A stretch of DNA of 64,000 nucleotides from Alligator mississippiensis (Eukaryota; Chordata; Crocodylia; Alligatoridae). Shown one piece after another: positions 1 through 11,399 of the stretch. The DNA is taken from positions 207,334,978 to 207,398,977 of the forward strand of contig NC_081828.1 of NCBI RefSeq assembly GCF_030867095.1, in the 5' to 3' direction. Positions within the stretch are counted from its first letter, which is position 1. The number at the start of each line of letters is the position of its first letter. The notes under the pieces are model-generated. The model was not told where the DNA came from. It searched no databases and was given only the letters and a program-made list of their open reading frames with translations. A program made the position numbers and the translations under genes.

Positions 1-534
1 TCACCCCATGCAGCTGCTTTTTGCAGTCTCCATCTGGAGTAGAGTAGGAACAGCTCTGGGCTCTCCCCCATGCCCAGGTCAGCTGGGTACAGTGGTAGCA
101 GGCAGCAGTCAGGTCATCTTCTTTGTGCACCTGCTCCTTGCCTGGCACGCCAGGGTCCGTGGCTGACCTAGAGGCTCTTGCCCTGCCTTACGCCCAACAC
201 CCCTCTCCCCCAACCCTTCCCATGGTCTAAAGGGCAGTGTGCCACATCCACCTTTAGTAAATCCTGGATCCACCTGTGTAACTTGTATTACTTAACTCAT
301 TCATATTTATCAAACATGTCTGCTAGTTTTTCAGAGAAATGTGTACCCAGGAAACATGAGATAACACAAAATTACCATCCTAATTGAAAAATAGTTTGGA
401 TAGACTTAGTGGCTGCTTACAAACATTAAAAAAAAAAAAGGCACTTTTCATTAAACTCTATGCATCCCTGCACTGGGCTCAGCGCATGCCCAGAAGTGGT
501 ATTGCATTAGCTGGACCCAGCTTGCTCAACTTCT

Positions 535-836
535 GTATAGATCAGGTACTTTAGTGGGGCTTTTTTGGTGCTTTTATCTAATAGCTTAGGGGTTTTCAAC
601 CTTTTTGGGTCAGTGTACCCCCAGCAACCAGTTGAAAAGGCAGGAGTCCCCTGGCAGCCAGATGTGGGGGGGGGACCCCCAGCAGCCAGTCGACGGGGGG
701 GGGTCCCCCACAGCTGATCAACAGGAGTGCTGAGTACCCCCTGAGGCCATCCCAAGTTGAAAACCCCTGTAATAGCTGATACAGTTGACTTTAGTGGGAC
801 TTTTTGGGGCTTTTATCTAAAGCTCCTGATCTATAC
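535..836. mobile_element. Older DNA-transposon remnant split by a hAT MITE
   Basis: The ends are inverted copies of each other: GTATAGATCAGG at 535-546 and CCTGATCTATAC at 825-836. Inside them lie two near-identical direct copies of a roughly 32-base stretch beginning ACTTTAGTGGG (548-580 and 788-819). A younger hAT MITE (587-769) sits between the copies. This looks like a short non-autonomous element with an internal duplication, interrupted later. I cannot assign its superfamily. Confidence 0.5.
587..769. mobile_element. hAT-type MITE with intact 8-bp TSD
   Basis: A 183-bp non-autonomous element. The left end TAGGGGTTTTCAAC and right end GTTGAAAACCCCTG are inverted repeats differing only at the outermost base. 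It is flanked by an exact 8-bp duplication TAATAGCT at 579-586 and 770-777. An 8-bp duplication with CAGGG-type termini is the hallmark of hAT elements. The interior is G/C-rich with repeated CCCCCAGCAGCCAGT-like units and has no coding capacity. Confidence 0.85.
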
Positions 837-1337
837 AAATGCTGCAGATCCAGGTCAAAGTATTGCGCTGCTTCTTCCAGTAAAGCGTGTTTTGGGTTTA
901 TTTTTCCCCACATCTGTTAGCGCCCAGTGTTGGTAGAATTTTTCCAGAATAAATCAACCCATCAGTTAGGTCTCAAGCTGTGATTTACATGTAGGTATAA
1001 ACAGACTCATGTGCTTTGTTTATGTAGAGCCTACAAACTGAATGTTGCTGGCAAAAATTGGTATTTTAACTATTATCTCTGGCAAAATCCATTTCCACGA
1101 AAGAAGATCAGAGTATATATTTTACGTTTGGAATAAGTAGTGTGAACGGCAAGATGATTGAAAACAGGAAAAATTGAGATCAGAGTCTTAGACCATGTCC
1201 CGCAGTCTAAACAAATTTGCTCAGGATACAGCTTTTGCTGTTTGTCCACTAAATGTTGCCTAAACAAGTTAACGTGTATTTCTCGTATCTTTTGGAAAAA
1301 TAACTGTTAAAAATGTTTTGTCCCTTTTCTCTTACAG

Positions 1338-1447
1338 CACTTGAAGAATCTGAAAGTGACATTTATGTGCGATTCATGAGGTCACACAAGTGTTACGATA
1401 TTGTTCCAACAAGCTCCAAACTTGTTGTTTTCGACACTACGTTACAA
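1338..1447 (+). CDS. PRKAG2: PRKAG2 coding exon a: lead-in to CBS1
   Basis: The exon opens with two bases of a split codon, then codes [20 protein letters not shown] and continues with [16 protein letters not shown]. This is the stretch of AMPK gamma-2 just before and into the first CBS motif, diagnostic of gamma subunits by the [18 protein letters not shown] block. The acceptor is TTACAG at 1332-1337 and the donor GTGAGT at 1448, leaving phase 0. Gamma-1 has a shorter N-terminus and different residues here; the SHKCYDIVP and VFDTTLQ forms fit gamma-2. The gene product binds AMP, ADP and ATP and regulates the cytosolic and nuclear AMPK heterotrimer. The following intron is the longest in the window, about 16.2 kb. 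Confidence 0.96.
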
Positions 1448-2220
1448 GTGAGTACTCCACTTTCAGTTTGTTTTCATTCTGACCAGTTGTCTTTTTTAAA
1501 TTTTGTGCACAAACTTCATGTAGTATTCAAGGAATATCTTTCCTTAATAGAACTGTTTCCATAATGCTATCAATTGGGAGTAAATAGCAGCAGTATATTT
1601 TTGAAGTGTTAACAATAAAGTTTTCTGAATGTAACATTTTTTCCATTTGGGTAGGATGCAGCTTTATATTTATGTCACTTGAAGGCTTTTAGCTATCGCC
1701 TCAAAATGGGCTAGGTCCTTTTTATGGCCTTTCTCATAGGGACAAGCAAAGAAATGCCAGTTATCAAAATATTTATTAATCTTCTGTGATTATATAGGAG
1801 AGTGGCTGTTGTACAGAAATTCAGTGTTGTGATTCTTGCCTTTAGATTTATTTATTATTCTTTATCAGAAGTAACTTTCTGGAAGTTTTTTCATTGGGAG
1901 TTTTAGTTTTGTTTGAATTTTGTAGTTACTGAAAAAAAGAAAGTACTAGCAGATCTGTCCATTATAGTACCATTAAGAATAAATTGTTCTGGTGTTGAAT
2001 GCATATTGTGTAGTTCTGATTTCATTATTATTAGCTTTATTGGAGAATAAAAATTCAAGGACTTTAACTTCAGCAGAATCAGACTGAATTGAGCTGAAAC
2101 AAGTGAAGTAGTGGTAACCGACTTTAAAATAAAGGTTAATCTCTATTCCAGATTATAATGTATTGTCTACATCAGAATGAATTCGCAGATTGGTTTATTG
2201 ATTTCTTTATGAGTTTACTT

Positions 2221-2690
2221 CAGGGGCAGGCAAAATGGTATATCCGGCCAGTGGCCAGACTCCATTTCCCAGCAGCACCTGTCCACATCTCTGCGACCAG
2301 TTTCCGTGGAGACCCCAGTAGTGGCAGTGCCATGACAACACAGGGCCAGGGTTTCCATGGAGACCGGCCCCAGCAGTGCTGGCAGGGCATGTGTGGCTGA
2401 GCAGGGAGCTGCTTCAGGGCCAGCGGGGCATGCAGGAAGCAGATCACAGCTCTGCCGCAGCTCCAGACTGCCCTGCCACCGCTGCGAGATCCCAGCCCCA
2501 GAGCAGCTGCACACCCTGCCAGCACTGCTGGGGTCAGTCTCCATGGAAGACCTGGCCCCGTGCTGTCATGGCCCTGCCACTCCTGGGGTCTCCATGGAAA
2601 CCAGCTGTAGCGATGTGGGCAGGGGCTGCTGGGAAATGGAGTCGGCCATGGGTCCAATCCGGCCTGCGGGCCAGACTTTGGCCACCCCGG
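2221..2690. mobile_element. hAT-like non-autonomous element with foldback interior
   Basis: It starts CAGGGGCAGGCAAAATGG and ends with the near-inverse TTTGGCCACCCCGG, the GGGCAAA-type termini common among vertebrate hAT MITEs. The interior folds back: an arm at 2242-2388 is inverted, with high but imperfect identity, at 2514-2662, separated by about 125 bases. This explains why open frames on both strands give similar peptides. No clear 8-bp duplication survives. Transcribed as part of the intron it would make a long RNA hairpin. Confidence 0.6.
2242..2662. repeat. Long inverted repeat (about 147-bp arms)
   Basis: Left arm 2242-2388 and right arm 2514-2662 are reverse complements with scattered mismatches. 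Landmarks are CCAGCAGTGCTGGCAGGGC at the inner edge of the left arm against CCCTGCCAGCACTGCTGGG in the right arm, and the shared GCTGCTGGGAAATGGAGTC near the outer edge. The spacer 2389-2513 is also GC-rich. Confidence 0.75.
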
Positions 2691-4328
2691 TGTAGTTGCT
2701 CTTAGAAAGCTTTTAGTTTGCATCTTTTGTTTCTGTCATCTAGTAAAAGATAGAATTACCATTCACAGTCTTAAGATTGATGCTTGGATCTGTTTGTTAA
2801 AACAAGTTCTCTTTTGTTCCAGTGAACTTTATATAATCTGCTTTAACTGTGCTTTTAGGGGTATAGGCCCTAACTGCATTTATTTATGAAAATGTCACAG
2901 TATTCTTGATGAGAAGGAAAGTATAATCCTCATTCTCATGTGCATTTTAGCATGCTGAGTAAAGTGTTTGTTTAAGAAATCATAATTGCCATGTTTAACA
3001 TAGAAGTCAAAATAGTGGGTAGGGTGTTTGCTTCTTGGTTTGGGAATTTCTTCCCTCATAATGTCATCAGACTGAGTTTGATTAACCTTCAGAAAAATGC
3101 TGCACAAATAGCTTGTTTTCCCAAGTTCACTCGAGTGAAATTTAGAACGGGGGTTTTTTTGGGCGGGGAGGGGGGTTTCCCAGAGGTTGGTCTGTTTTTT
3201 CGGCATCTGTTTTGTAATTCAGCTAGGGAATTTTGGAAATAGGAATACATATTTTAGATTTTGCATCGAGTCTGCTAATGGTAACTTTTTTCATGGGGTC
3301 TTTAAGCCATCAGATACTGTGCATCTTCTACATGCACAACTTTGTGAACGTAAATTTATCTGTTCTGTCTGCAGCTTGTTGTTGGGCCACAGTAAGAGAT
3401 TGACAGTGATGCTAATTTTGCTAGGAAAAAGTAACTTGCCTAATGAGACTGACAATGTAAACATGCAGTTTGAGAGAATGATAAAGCAGTTTTCAAACCA
3501 TATTTGGTGTATTTGGTTGGATTAAAACTGAAGAATGTTGCTGAAAACTTTTATTATTGCTAATCTAAGTTCCAGTCTTGTGAGGCATATAATGCCTCAA
3601 GACTCCTGTTTGAAGTCAGTGGGATTTTCAAGTGCTTGATATTTTTTGCTGGATTTGTTCCCAAAGAAAATTAATATTCCTCTGACTTCCAATTATTATT
3701 TCTCTGGATTACTAAGAGAAAGTGGTGCTTCTGCCACAAATCACAGGAACATGTGATGCTTCCGAATATATTAATACCTTGTGCCATAAGACTTACTAGT
3801 TCAGGAAGCTTAAGTAGGAGACATGGGGTCTGATAGTTACTTTGCTTGTGCCAGTGTAATTTGGGAACAATCAGTGGAATTATAATGTTGGATACTAGGT
3901 AAGGAAGAGAGAAATCTGAGTTACATCACAGTAACTATAATATGTTTAGTGTTTTGCAGTTTGAGTGGCGGTGCCCCTGGAAGAATGTTTCTGAGTAGTT
4001 TCAGTAGCTTTGATATCCTGTCTCCACCTACTGGTTGGAAGTGACAACAACCAGTCAAGATGGGTTTGAGTTAGATTTCTGATTTGGTGGTATATGAATA
4101 GTGTTGCTAATAGCACTGGACAACTATAGATATTTTTCTGTAATGCATTAAATGGTAAGTCTCACTTTAGACTACTCCTTTTAAACATTGGGGAAAAAAA
4201 CACCTAAATACAGAAAGGCCAACAGTCAGCAAGTATAAATGTACCTAAATATCTAGGATGGATTTAGTGTAAAGACATGTAAACAAAAACAACTGAGATT
4301 CTCAGCAGCAAACTGTGAGATGATACTC

Positions 4329-4746
4329 CAGTAGACCCCTGATTTACACAAGTATTGCGTTCTGGGGGAATTTCATGCGAGTCAGTTTTGCGTAACTTGG
4401 GACAACTTTCCCCAAAGAAAATAATAGAGTAGTGAGGGGTTGCATACCGCAGGCATACCTTAGTCATAGCTTTTTTTCCCCTTTTCGCGGCAGAATCGCC
4501 TTTAGGAGGCACGTCTAGTGGCTCACCTACGCATCTTGAGATGCTGCTACCACAATGGTGGCACAGCTCTGCTTGATTCTGCCTGCAAATCTTGTGAAGT
4601 GTTTGCGTATATGTGCAAATCTCACAAGCGTTCATATATATATGTGAATGACATGCTTCTCGAGGGGCATTTTGCAGACCCTAATAAAAAAAATTGCATA
4701 AACGCAAGACACGTAAGTCAGAATCTCGTAAATTGGGGGTCTGCTG
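4329..4746. mobile_element. Tigger/pogo-like non-autonomous DNA element
   Basis: The left end CAGTAGACCCCTGATTTAC and the right end GTAAATTGGGGGTCTGCTG are inverted repeats of about 19 bp with two or three mismatches. The theme (a bare CAG, then a C-run, then TTTACG) and repeated internal 'not-connected' motifs such as GCGTAA and CGTAAGTCAG resemble Tigger/pogo termini. A target duplication is unclear: TACTC precedes the left end and TACTG follows the right end. There is no transposase coding. Confidence 0.6.
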
Positions 4747-5629
4747 TACTGAAGTTTTGTTCCTAAAGCTCTCCCAACACAAGAGGTGCTTAAGGCCATA
4801 ATGTTTTCCAGGAAGATTTTTAGCAGAAGCGCAACGTCTGGCAGTAAGAACAGGAAGGGGAGAGTTTACCTGGGTGTTCTGTGATGGGGAATATGTGGTT
4901 CTATCAGCTACTTACGCACACCTCTGTTCGCAATACCATGGAGCGTGAGTGGTTTACAAAGTTAGGGACCCACCGGACAGTTTGAGTTGTGAAATCTCCC
5001 AGCTCCATATGACTGCATGTGGTTCAGTAAACCTTTGTGACTAACAAGTCATATAATAACTAGTACCTCCCAAGCTCTGACTCTGTCATATGGCTTGTAT
5101 ATATAACTGTTAAATGAATTTTCTACTCTCTTGCATCTGACATTTGCCAGGATTTCCAAGATGACAACAGCAGAGACTTGGAGAAACTTTGGGGCCTTTG
5201 ATAGCTTTTTAGTTCCTGTGGAGTAAAGAATTCCCACCATCTCAAGGGCAAGATATGTACAGTATATTGTATAAGCAATTAAGAGTGCTTAACTTCACAA
5301 TATCCTCATTCACAAGTTAAGAAAATGTCAGAGTTAAGGTCACCCCATGGGGCCTTCATTCTTTTTCCCCTTGTACAGATGCATCATAACAGTGTGTTCA
5401 CATACTGGTGTTCTACAAAACTGCCCTTCATTTTAAAGACCGATTCAGTATAAATAATCAGTGTGGTCCCAAAGTATCTTCGTCCAACTCCTGAACTGAC
5501 TGTAAATTTCCTAATTACCTTGTGGGTGTTTCTATGGTTCTCTCACAGTAGTGCTGGAATACTTCAAAAGCATTAATGAAGCAACACTCCAGTTGGATTT
5601 GGCGATATCTTAAATTGAGGAGCTGAAAC

Positions 5630-6260
5630 TGTCATAACCCAATGATTTTTAGTGCCTCAGCACATTGGAGTTTTCCCGCCATATGGAGCTTTCTTTGCAC
5701 GGTGGATTTCTCAGCTGCAGAGAGAAATCCCCGGTGCAAAGAGTTCCCGCCACACACATGCAAATTAGTGTCCCATTATTGGCTGATTCTAAATTATTCC
5801 TACGTGGTGGCTAGCGATTGGCTTGCTAGCCATATAAAAGGTTAGAGCAGTTTCCGCCCAAGTTGGAGGACTCCACACCATCTCGTGGAGAACTCTAAGC
5901 GCACTGTGGAGCCTAGCAAACTCCGCGTGTGTCTTGGAGGAGGATATAGGGGCCTGATCAGCTTCTAGCCACTCCCCGTCATAGTGGAAATTTGACGTAT
6001 CCCCCGTGTGAAACGTTCGTGGAGTCGTACATCGACGACTCATCTCGGTGCGGTTCGAAAGAGATCTCACTTGTGTTTGTCTGTGTGCAACTGCAACTCA
6101 AGCAAGTTTGCTTCCTGCACTGTGACCATCGGCAGTGTAAGTAAAGCTTTCTTTGTAAAACCAATACGCTTCCGTGCCTAACTCTACTCCGTCGTGGAAA
6201 AACCCCACCTGACGGTCCGGTCTACTGGCCATAGCCTTAGACTGACCCTCGGCTCCCACA
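5630..6260 (+). mobile_element. Solo LTR of an endogenous retrovirus-like element
   Basis: A 631-bp block that starts TGTCATAACCC and ends GGCTCCCACA, giving the TG...CA boundaries of an LTR. It is flanked by GAAAC (5625-5629) and GAAAT (6261-6265), a 5-bp target duplication with one mismatch. It contains a TATA box (TATAAAAG, 5833-5840), then a CpG-rich stretch, then an AGTAAA polyadenylation-type signal at 6140-6145 followed by T-rich sequence, in U3-R-U5 order. There are no gag, pol or env remnants next to it, so internal sequence was probably lost by LTR-LTR recombination. It lies in sense orientation to PRKAG2. Confidence 0.75.
5833..5840 (+). promoter_or_regulatory. TATA box of the solo LTR
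   Basis: TATAAAAG lies about 200 bases into the LTR, downstream of the inverted repeats around 5691-5741 and 5809-5831 (GGCTAGC...GCTAGCC). The position and spacing fit a U3 core promoter. Activity cannot be judged from sequence. Confidence 0.55.
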
Positions 6261-6647
6261 GAAATGAAGAGAAGTAAGGCCAAAATTGTTAAATGTCAGT
6301 TTAATGTTGGGTGCTAAAGTTGAAGTGAAGGGCCTGATAATTTCTGTTTTCTCTTCCCAAGTTTACGTAGCATTTTTATAGCTCTTGGATTCAAAGCACA
6401 GCTTCAGTTGATCTCAGCTGTAGGTGTGAACACTTGCCACTTCTGCAGGTTAGGCCACAGGTGTTTAAAATTGGTGTAAAAAACAAGAACACTGTGTCCA
6501 GTTGTGAACCCTTTGATTTAAGTGCCAAACATCACATTGAAAACCTGTAGGCATAGGGATAGTCTAGTTCTCTAGGGCAACTTTCAACAGCCTTTATTAT
6601 GAGGCCATCCTTTCTCTTCCTGTAATCACCTTCCTCATTCACTATGC

Positions 6648-6906
6648 CAGCAGTTCTGAACCTTTTGCAGTTGACGTACCCCTTGGTCTCAGAGTGAGGC
6701 TTCATGTACCCCCTTTCAATGGGAAATTAATTTTTATGTCAAACTAAGTGTAATCCCACACACATTTTACAGCAGTTTCAAATTGTCAAGACTTTTTTTA
6801 GGTCCTTCAACCTGTGTTAGACAATGTATGAAATATATCTCATGTACCCCCTGATGAGACTTCACATACCCCCTGGGGGTACATGTGCCCTGACTCAAAA
6901 CTTCTG
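6648..6906. mobile_element. hAT-type MITE with exact 8-bp TSD
   Basis: A 259-bp element bounded by CAGCAGTTCTGAACC and GACTCAAAACTTCTG, imperfect inverted termini. It is flanked by an exact duplication CACTATGC at 6640-6647 and 6907-6914. The interior has repeated GTACCCCCT units and no coding capacity. Boundaries and duplication together make the hAT call secure. Confidence 0.85.
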
Positions 6907-8213
6907 CACTATGCAGTTTCCATCTAACGTAACATGATGGAGGGGAGGAGTACAGCCGAAAAGTCTCCACTCTGCAGTCTAGATTCATCTCCAGACTACA
7001 ATCCAGTCTGAATGAGCCAAGGTTCCTCTGCTGCAGGGGTGACTTTGCTCATGTACTTAGACTGTCCCATAATGCCTAGTCCTAAGAGTATTTCTTCTTT
7101 TTACCCAATCTCAACATCTAAAATTAAGGTACTTTTTTCTTTGGCTTCCCCACCTAGGTGGGTGCACCTTGACTTCTGTGCCAAGTTGGAAGCAAGACTG
7201 AGATCAAAATGTGGAGGTAGAAATAACAGTGAGGTCTCAGAAACATAGAGTATATCCTGTAAAATCTAAAGGGACTGGCAACAAATCTTTCCTCTCTTCC
7301 AGCTTCCCACTGTAAGCATTGTAGAGATACAATAATGGATCTTTTAACAGCTCTAAAATTTGATTACAGCTACCCCAAATGACTCTCTCTCTCTACCTGA
7401 ATCTCGATTGTAGACTCTCTAGCTCTGCCAAGGAGAACTATTTCTAAAGTATTGTAAAGGAAAACTGAGATAAGTTAGTGTAACCTATGTAATATGAATG
7501 ATTTGAATATCAACAAAGTATTCCTTGTCTAGCAGTCAGTTTTGCTCTTCTCTAGCAGAGTTGGTGTCACAGGGGTTTGTTACCATTACAGTGTACATTT
7601 TGTTGTTTCTGTTTTCATGCATCTTCCCCCTCTGGTGGTGTCCATAATTATGTTTTGTGTTAGAGCCATTGCCTCTAGCATAGCATACAGTCTGGTTTCT
7701 GAAGCTTTCTGACACTTGCATAAAGTCAGATTTAGCATGGCCTTCAAGGTGGGTGCTCCTCACGCATTTCTGCTCTTTGCTAAGCTTCTTAATAAGGGTT
7801 GTAGAGAATTACACCTTGGTTCTGAGTAAATGGGAGCATTAGATAGGAATATGCTTCTACCCCTACCTATAACCCAGCCAGGAATTTTCCCAGCCACCAC
7901 CATAAAGTGGTGCAGTGGCAGATACATGGTCTCTGTAGGGAGCTCGCAGAGGCAGTCCTGGGCTGTCTTTTACTATGGGCTATGAGTGAATGACATAATG
8001 TAAGCCATGAATTTGCATCTTCACTTTACTAACATTTCAGTCTCTTTTTTTGGTTCATGGTGATCTTAAGGCTAAACTTTGGGATATGCTCAATATGTGT
8101 AGGAGTACATGCAAAATCACTATGATGACTGGTGCTATATAAACAAGACTAGGCATATCAAAAACCTCTCTGATTGGCATGAAATGATGCCTATGACAGT
8201 TTCTTTAGAGGTA

Positions 8214-8585
8214 CAGTAAAAGTCGTGTTATCAGTCAAGTTACTAACCGGCATGCTCTATTAACCAGCATGCTGAGCAAAACTGGAAGTCCTGCCATGGC
8301 ACTTCCAATTTTGCCAAGTGCCGTGGCCTGGGGCAAAGCAGCCTCTGTAGGTCCCCCTCCCTGTTTCCTGGCACACATTGATATGGGAATAGTAAACCTT
8401 CAATTAAAATTCCCTTCTTGCTACTCATCATTTCTGTTTGGGCCCCCCTCCCTGTCCCCTGGCACACTGATGCGCCGGACGCAACAGGAGGGGCAGTGGC
8501 CCGAACAGACGCCTCTCAGATAACCAGTAATTTTGATTAACTGGCACTCCACATTCCCCTCTGCCAGATAACTCAGCTTTTGCTG
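8214..8585. mobile_element. Tigger/pogo-like non-autonomous element
   Basis: The left end CAGTAAAAGTCGTGTTATCA and the inverse of the right end CAGCAAAAGCTGAGTTATCT match over about 20 positions with a few differences. TA precedes the left end, while TG follows the right end where TA would be expected, so the duplication has probably decayed. The interior repeats GGCATGCT and TAACCAG motifs. There is no transposase frame. Confidence 0.6.
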
Positions 8586-8816
8586 TGCTATGATTTACGA
8601 GAATGCAAACACAGATTGGAACAGCGTAAGGAATCTTGCTTTCCTGCTGTCTGTGTTGTATCTATCCAGTGGGCAAATTTATTGCATTTACAATCTACTC
8701 TACTTATTCTTAAATGAGTTATTGCCCATGTCTGTATCAACTGGGGGCAGACTGGATCCTGGGGTAGAACGCTTCAGGCTTCTCCATTTCTAGGTAGTGT
8801 TCATAGCAGGTCCCCG

Positions 8817-9143
8817 GCAGACATTTAAAGTTAAGGTGTGATGGGATCTGATGCAGGATCCCAACACTCATGCTTCCTGCCATGCCACACATGCATGGTA
8901 CACTGCTGCAGCTGGGAGCCCGGTCAGATGATTGGGCTTCCAGCTGGAGGAGCGCACCCATTGCATGTGCACCCTTGGCTTGGAGTCCCCATCAGCTGCT
9001 CGGGGATCGCAGCTGGAGGAGCGTATAGTGTGCTCCTACCTCAGAGACCCATGAAGGGCCTCCCAGCCTCTGGAGCACACAAGTCTTGATAGGCTCCCAT
9101 GTGCTCCAGAGGCTGGGCCCTGGACACTTTCAATTAAAGGCAC
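8817..9143. repeat. Possible MITE with weak inverted ends
   Basis: The start CATTTAAAGTTAAGGTG and the inverse of the end (GCCTTTAATTGAAAGTG) are related but divergent. The interior carries two related units containing CAGCTGGAGGAGCG (around 8940 and 9010) and CTGGGAGCC/GGAGTCCCC arms. This is repeat-like by structure only, and I do not recognise the family. Confidence 0.35.
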
Positions 9144-11257
9144 GATAGTAACCGGCCACAAAGTTATTATAACAAATATGTGTATATTCCTTCTTTTATC
9201 CTGCCATTAATTGATGCAGGGTGTGGCCAGATCGCTACTGAAGACATGATTAACTAGTTACATGTAACGTCTATCAGGAGTCATAGATTCTAAGTCTTGT
9301 TTATAGCAGTTTTCACAGGATTTTAAACTGATTTAAAATTACTTAAATGTCTTCTATCTTCTGGTGGCTTCAAACTTGTTTTCAAAACTGCAAACTTGGA
9401 GGGGAGAAGGGGAAAAAGTTGGTTTGAAGAGCAGCTCTTCTTATATTGTCCTCCCTTAAGCGTCTGGCAGCAGGCCCTAGTAAAACCAGGCTTCCATCCA
9501 CTGTTGTGCCAAAGTCCAAACCAAGGCAGTTGAGCAGCCCACTAAGAAGCTCCCCTTGGTGACCAAAAGTCAGAGTTAGAGGTCTGGTATTGGAGGTGAG
9601 AGTTTTTTCCAAAGCCCTTGCCATCCCCCAGCATATTTCCATAAAATAGGGACATTCCATTGGATTCCCAGAGCCTTCGCTACAGTGGGACCTTGCCTTC
9701 CTCAGTCTAGAGCAAGTCAGCAGCCTCCAGCCTGTGAAGCCATTAGCTCCAGTTTGCAAAGCCAGGAAGCTTCACTGAGTCATGGCCAGGGTGTGGGGGA
9801 AGCAGCAGCTGAGTCTAGCAAAGGCCCACCCCAGACCCAACCTGGGTCATTCTGCCCCACACTCCACCCCCAGGAAAACATTACTGACTGCTGATCTAGA
9901 GGAAGACGTTTCTGCTCCCAGCCAGCATATAGGCAAGGTCTGTGCTGAGAAGGGCACAAAGTATCCCCACTTCAGCAAGCTGTTTTACCTTCAAGGTCTC
10001 GGCTTCCATGAAAGGTACCAGCTTCTGTCACATTACTTAGCATAAACCCAAGCAGCAGAAAGTAACTGAAATCATCTTCTCTGAGAGTTTGGCTTTGAGC
10101 CTCCAAGAAGTCATAAAATAACTCTTTTCATTAGGGAGACATGCAGGACATGCATCTGCAGATTCTCCTCCATTCTCCCTTTTTAATGCCCGTTCCACCA
10201 GACCCCAGGCCACATCCTTGTGCTAAGAGGGACATTGCTGACCACTTTCAGAGCAGCAGCGCAGTCTTAAAATCTGACAGGAGCATCTCCCCTCTGTCTT
10301 CCAAAGAGACCAAACTTTTTAGAAGTTTTTCTTTGACCCAAGATGCCTCAGACTCATATAAGCTTCCCAAGACTTAAGGATAAATGGGCCCTAACTTTTG
10401 CAGTATTTTTTAATGATGTGAAATGCCAAAAAAAATCCTTTATGTGGCTTGTCTCTTAATTCTCCCCTACTTGTTTTATGAGAACAAGGCAGGAATTTCT
10501 CAGCAAAACCCACTTTTACCTAAGAACTTAAAGCTCTTCATTATTACATATATGATGGAGATGCTGTCAACACTGTATTAAAATCATAGTCATACAAGAC
10601 CAAGGGGATTATTGAGGCAAAACCAACAGACAAGAGACTAAGATAATCAGTTAGGCTGAACTTGAATGCAGCAGTCCCTTCCTAATAGCATTGACTGCAG
10701 TCCCTTATTATGCAGTGCTGTGATCCTCTAACATACCATTATGAATGTATAAAAAAGCTTACAGAAAATCTGCTCTAAAAATAGATTTTCTTAGGTGCTT
10801 ATTCAAAACTGATGCTTCATGGGACTGTGATTTTACTGTCCATTAAAAACTTCTAAAGATGTGCTCTGGGGGCATCTACAGTTCTCCTTGAAGAACTTTC
10901 CAAATAATTTGTTAAGTTTTTTGGAAAGCATAGACAAAGCAGTTGCTGATGGTTTAGCAAAGGGAACAAGTCCTTCCCTTCCGAATCTTCACATTTGTCA
11001 CAAGAAGTGTTCCCGTGGAAGCTGCACAGTCCAGAGCAGTGGTTTTCACCCTAGTCTGTGGAGAGCCCTGGGATCCCACAATAGGTTGTCAGGAGCTCTG
11101 CCGAGAGACTGGTGGTAATGGCGGAGATGGGCAGGAGATGGTGCACTGCCACCAGTGGGCCAGGCTACCTGGCTCTGTATAATCTCATACAGCCCGTGGA
11201 GCTAGTGGTAAGGAAGGGGTTCTGCAACAGAAGTGATATGGAAGGGTTCTAGGCAAA

Positions 11258-11376
11258 CAAGGTTCTTTGGGTGAATCAGATACCTTTTATTAGACCAACT
11301 CAAATAGTTAAAAAAATTCTTTCCAACTATTTGAGTTGGTCTAATAAAAGGTATTGAATTTACCCAAAGAACCTTG
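11258..11376. mobile_element. Near-perfect palindromic MITE
   Basis: Almost the whole element is one hairpin. CAAGGTTCTTTGGGTGAAT at the left mirrors the right end, and the arms share CCTTTTATTAGACCAACTCA and its complement around a short AT-rich loop near 11310-11322. TAGGCAAAC occurs at 11250-11258 and again at 11392-11400, which may be a target duplication. A half copy of the same sequence is at 16592-16640, so this is a dispersed family. The superfamily is unknown. Confidence 0.7.
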
Positions 11377-11399
11377 TCTGCCCTATGTCCTTAGGCAAA

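Larger units (their letters stand above)
1..1337 (+). other. PRKAG2: PRKAG2 intron, 3' part (upstream of first visible exon)
   Basis: Non-coding sequence ending in a good acceptor (pyrimidine-rich stretch then TTACAG) just before the exon at 1338. It carries a nested pair of DNA-transposon remnants at 535-836, listed separately. The rest (1-534 and 837-1337) shows no coding similarity, tRNA or recognised repeat to me. Short open frames here have no codon pattern or motif that suggests a gene. The 5' exons of PRKAG2 must lie to the left of the window. Confidence 0.7.

Noticed and set aside
2220..2723. 167-codon open frame, minus strand
   Set aside because: It lies on the hAT-like foldback element, and frames on both strands give similar peptides because of the inverted arms.
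6040..6070. tRNA-like GGTTCGA box
   Set aside because: GGTTCGAAA occurs alone inside the LTR; there is no A box and no cloverleaf.
9382..9759. 125-codon open frame, minus strand, in intron
   Set aside because: No known motif, and a lone open frame of this length is expected by chance in a 16 kb intron.
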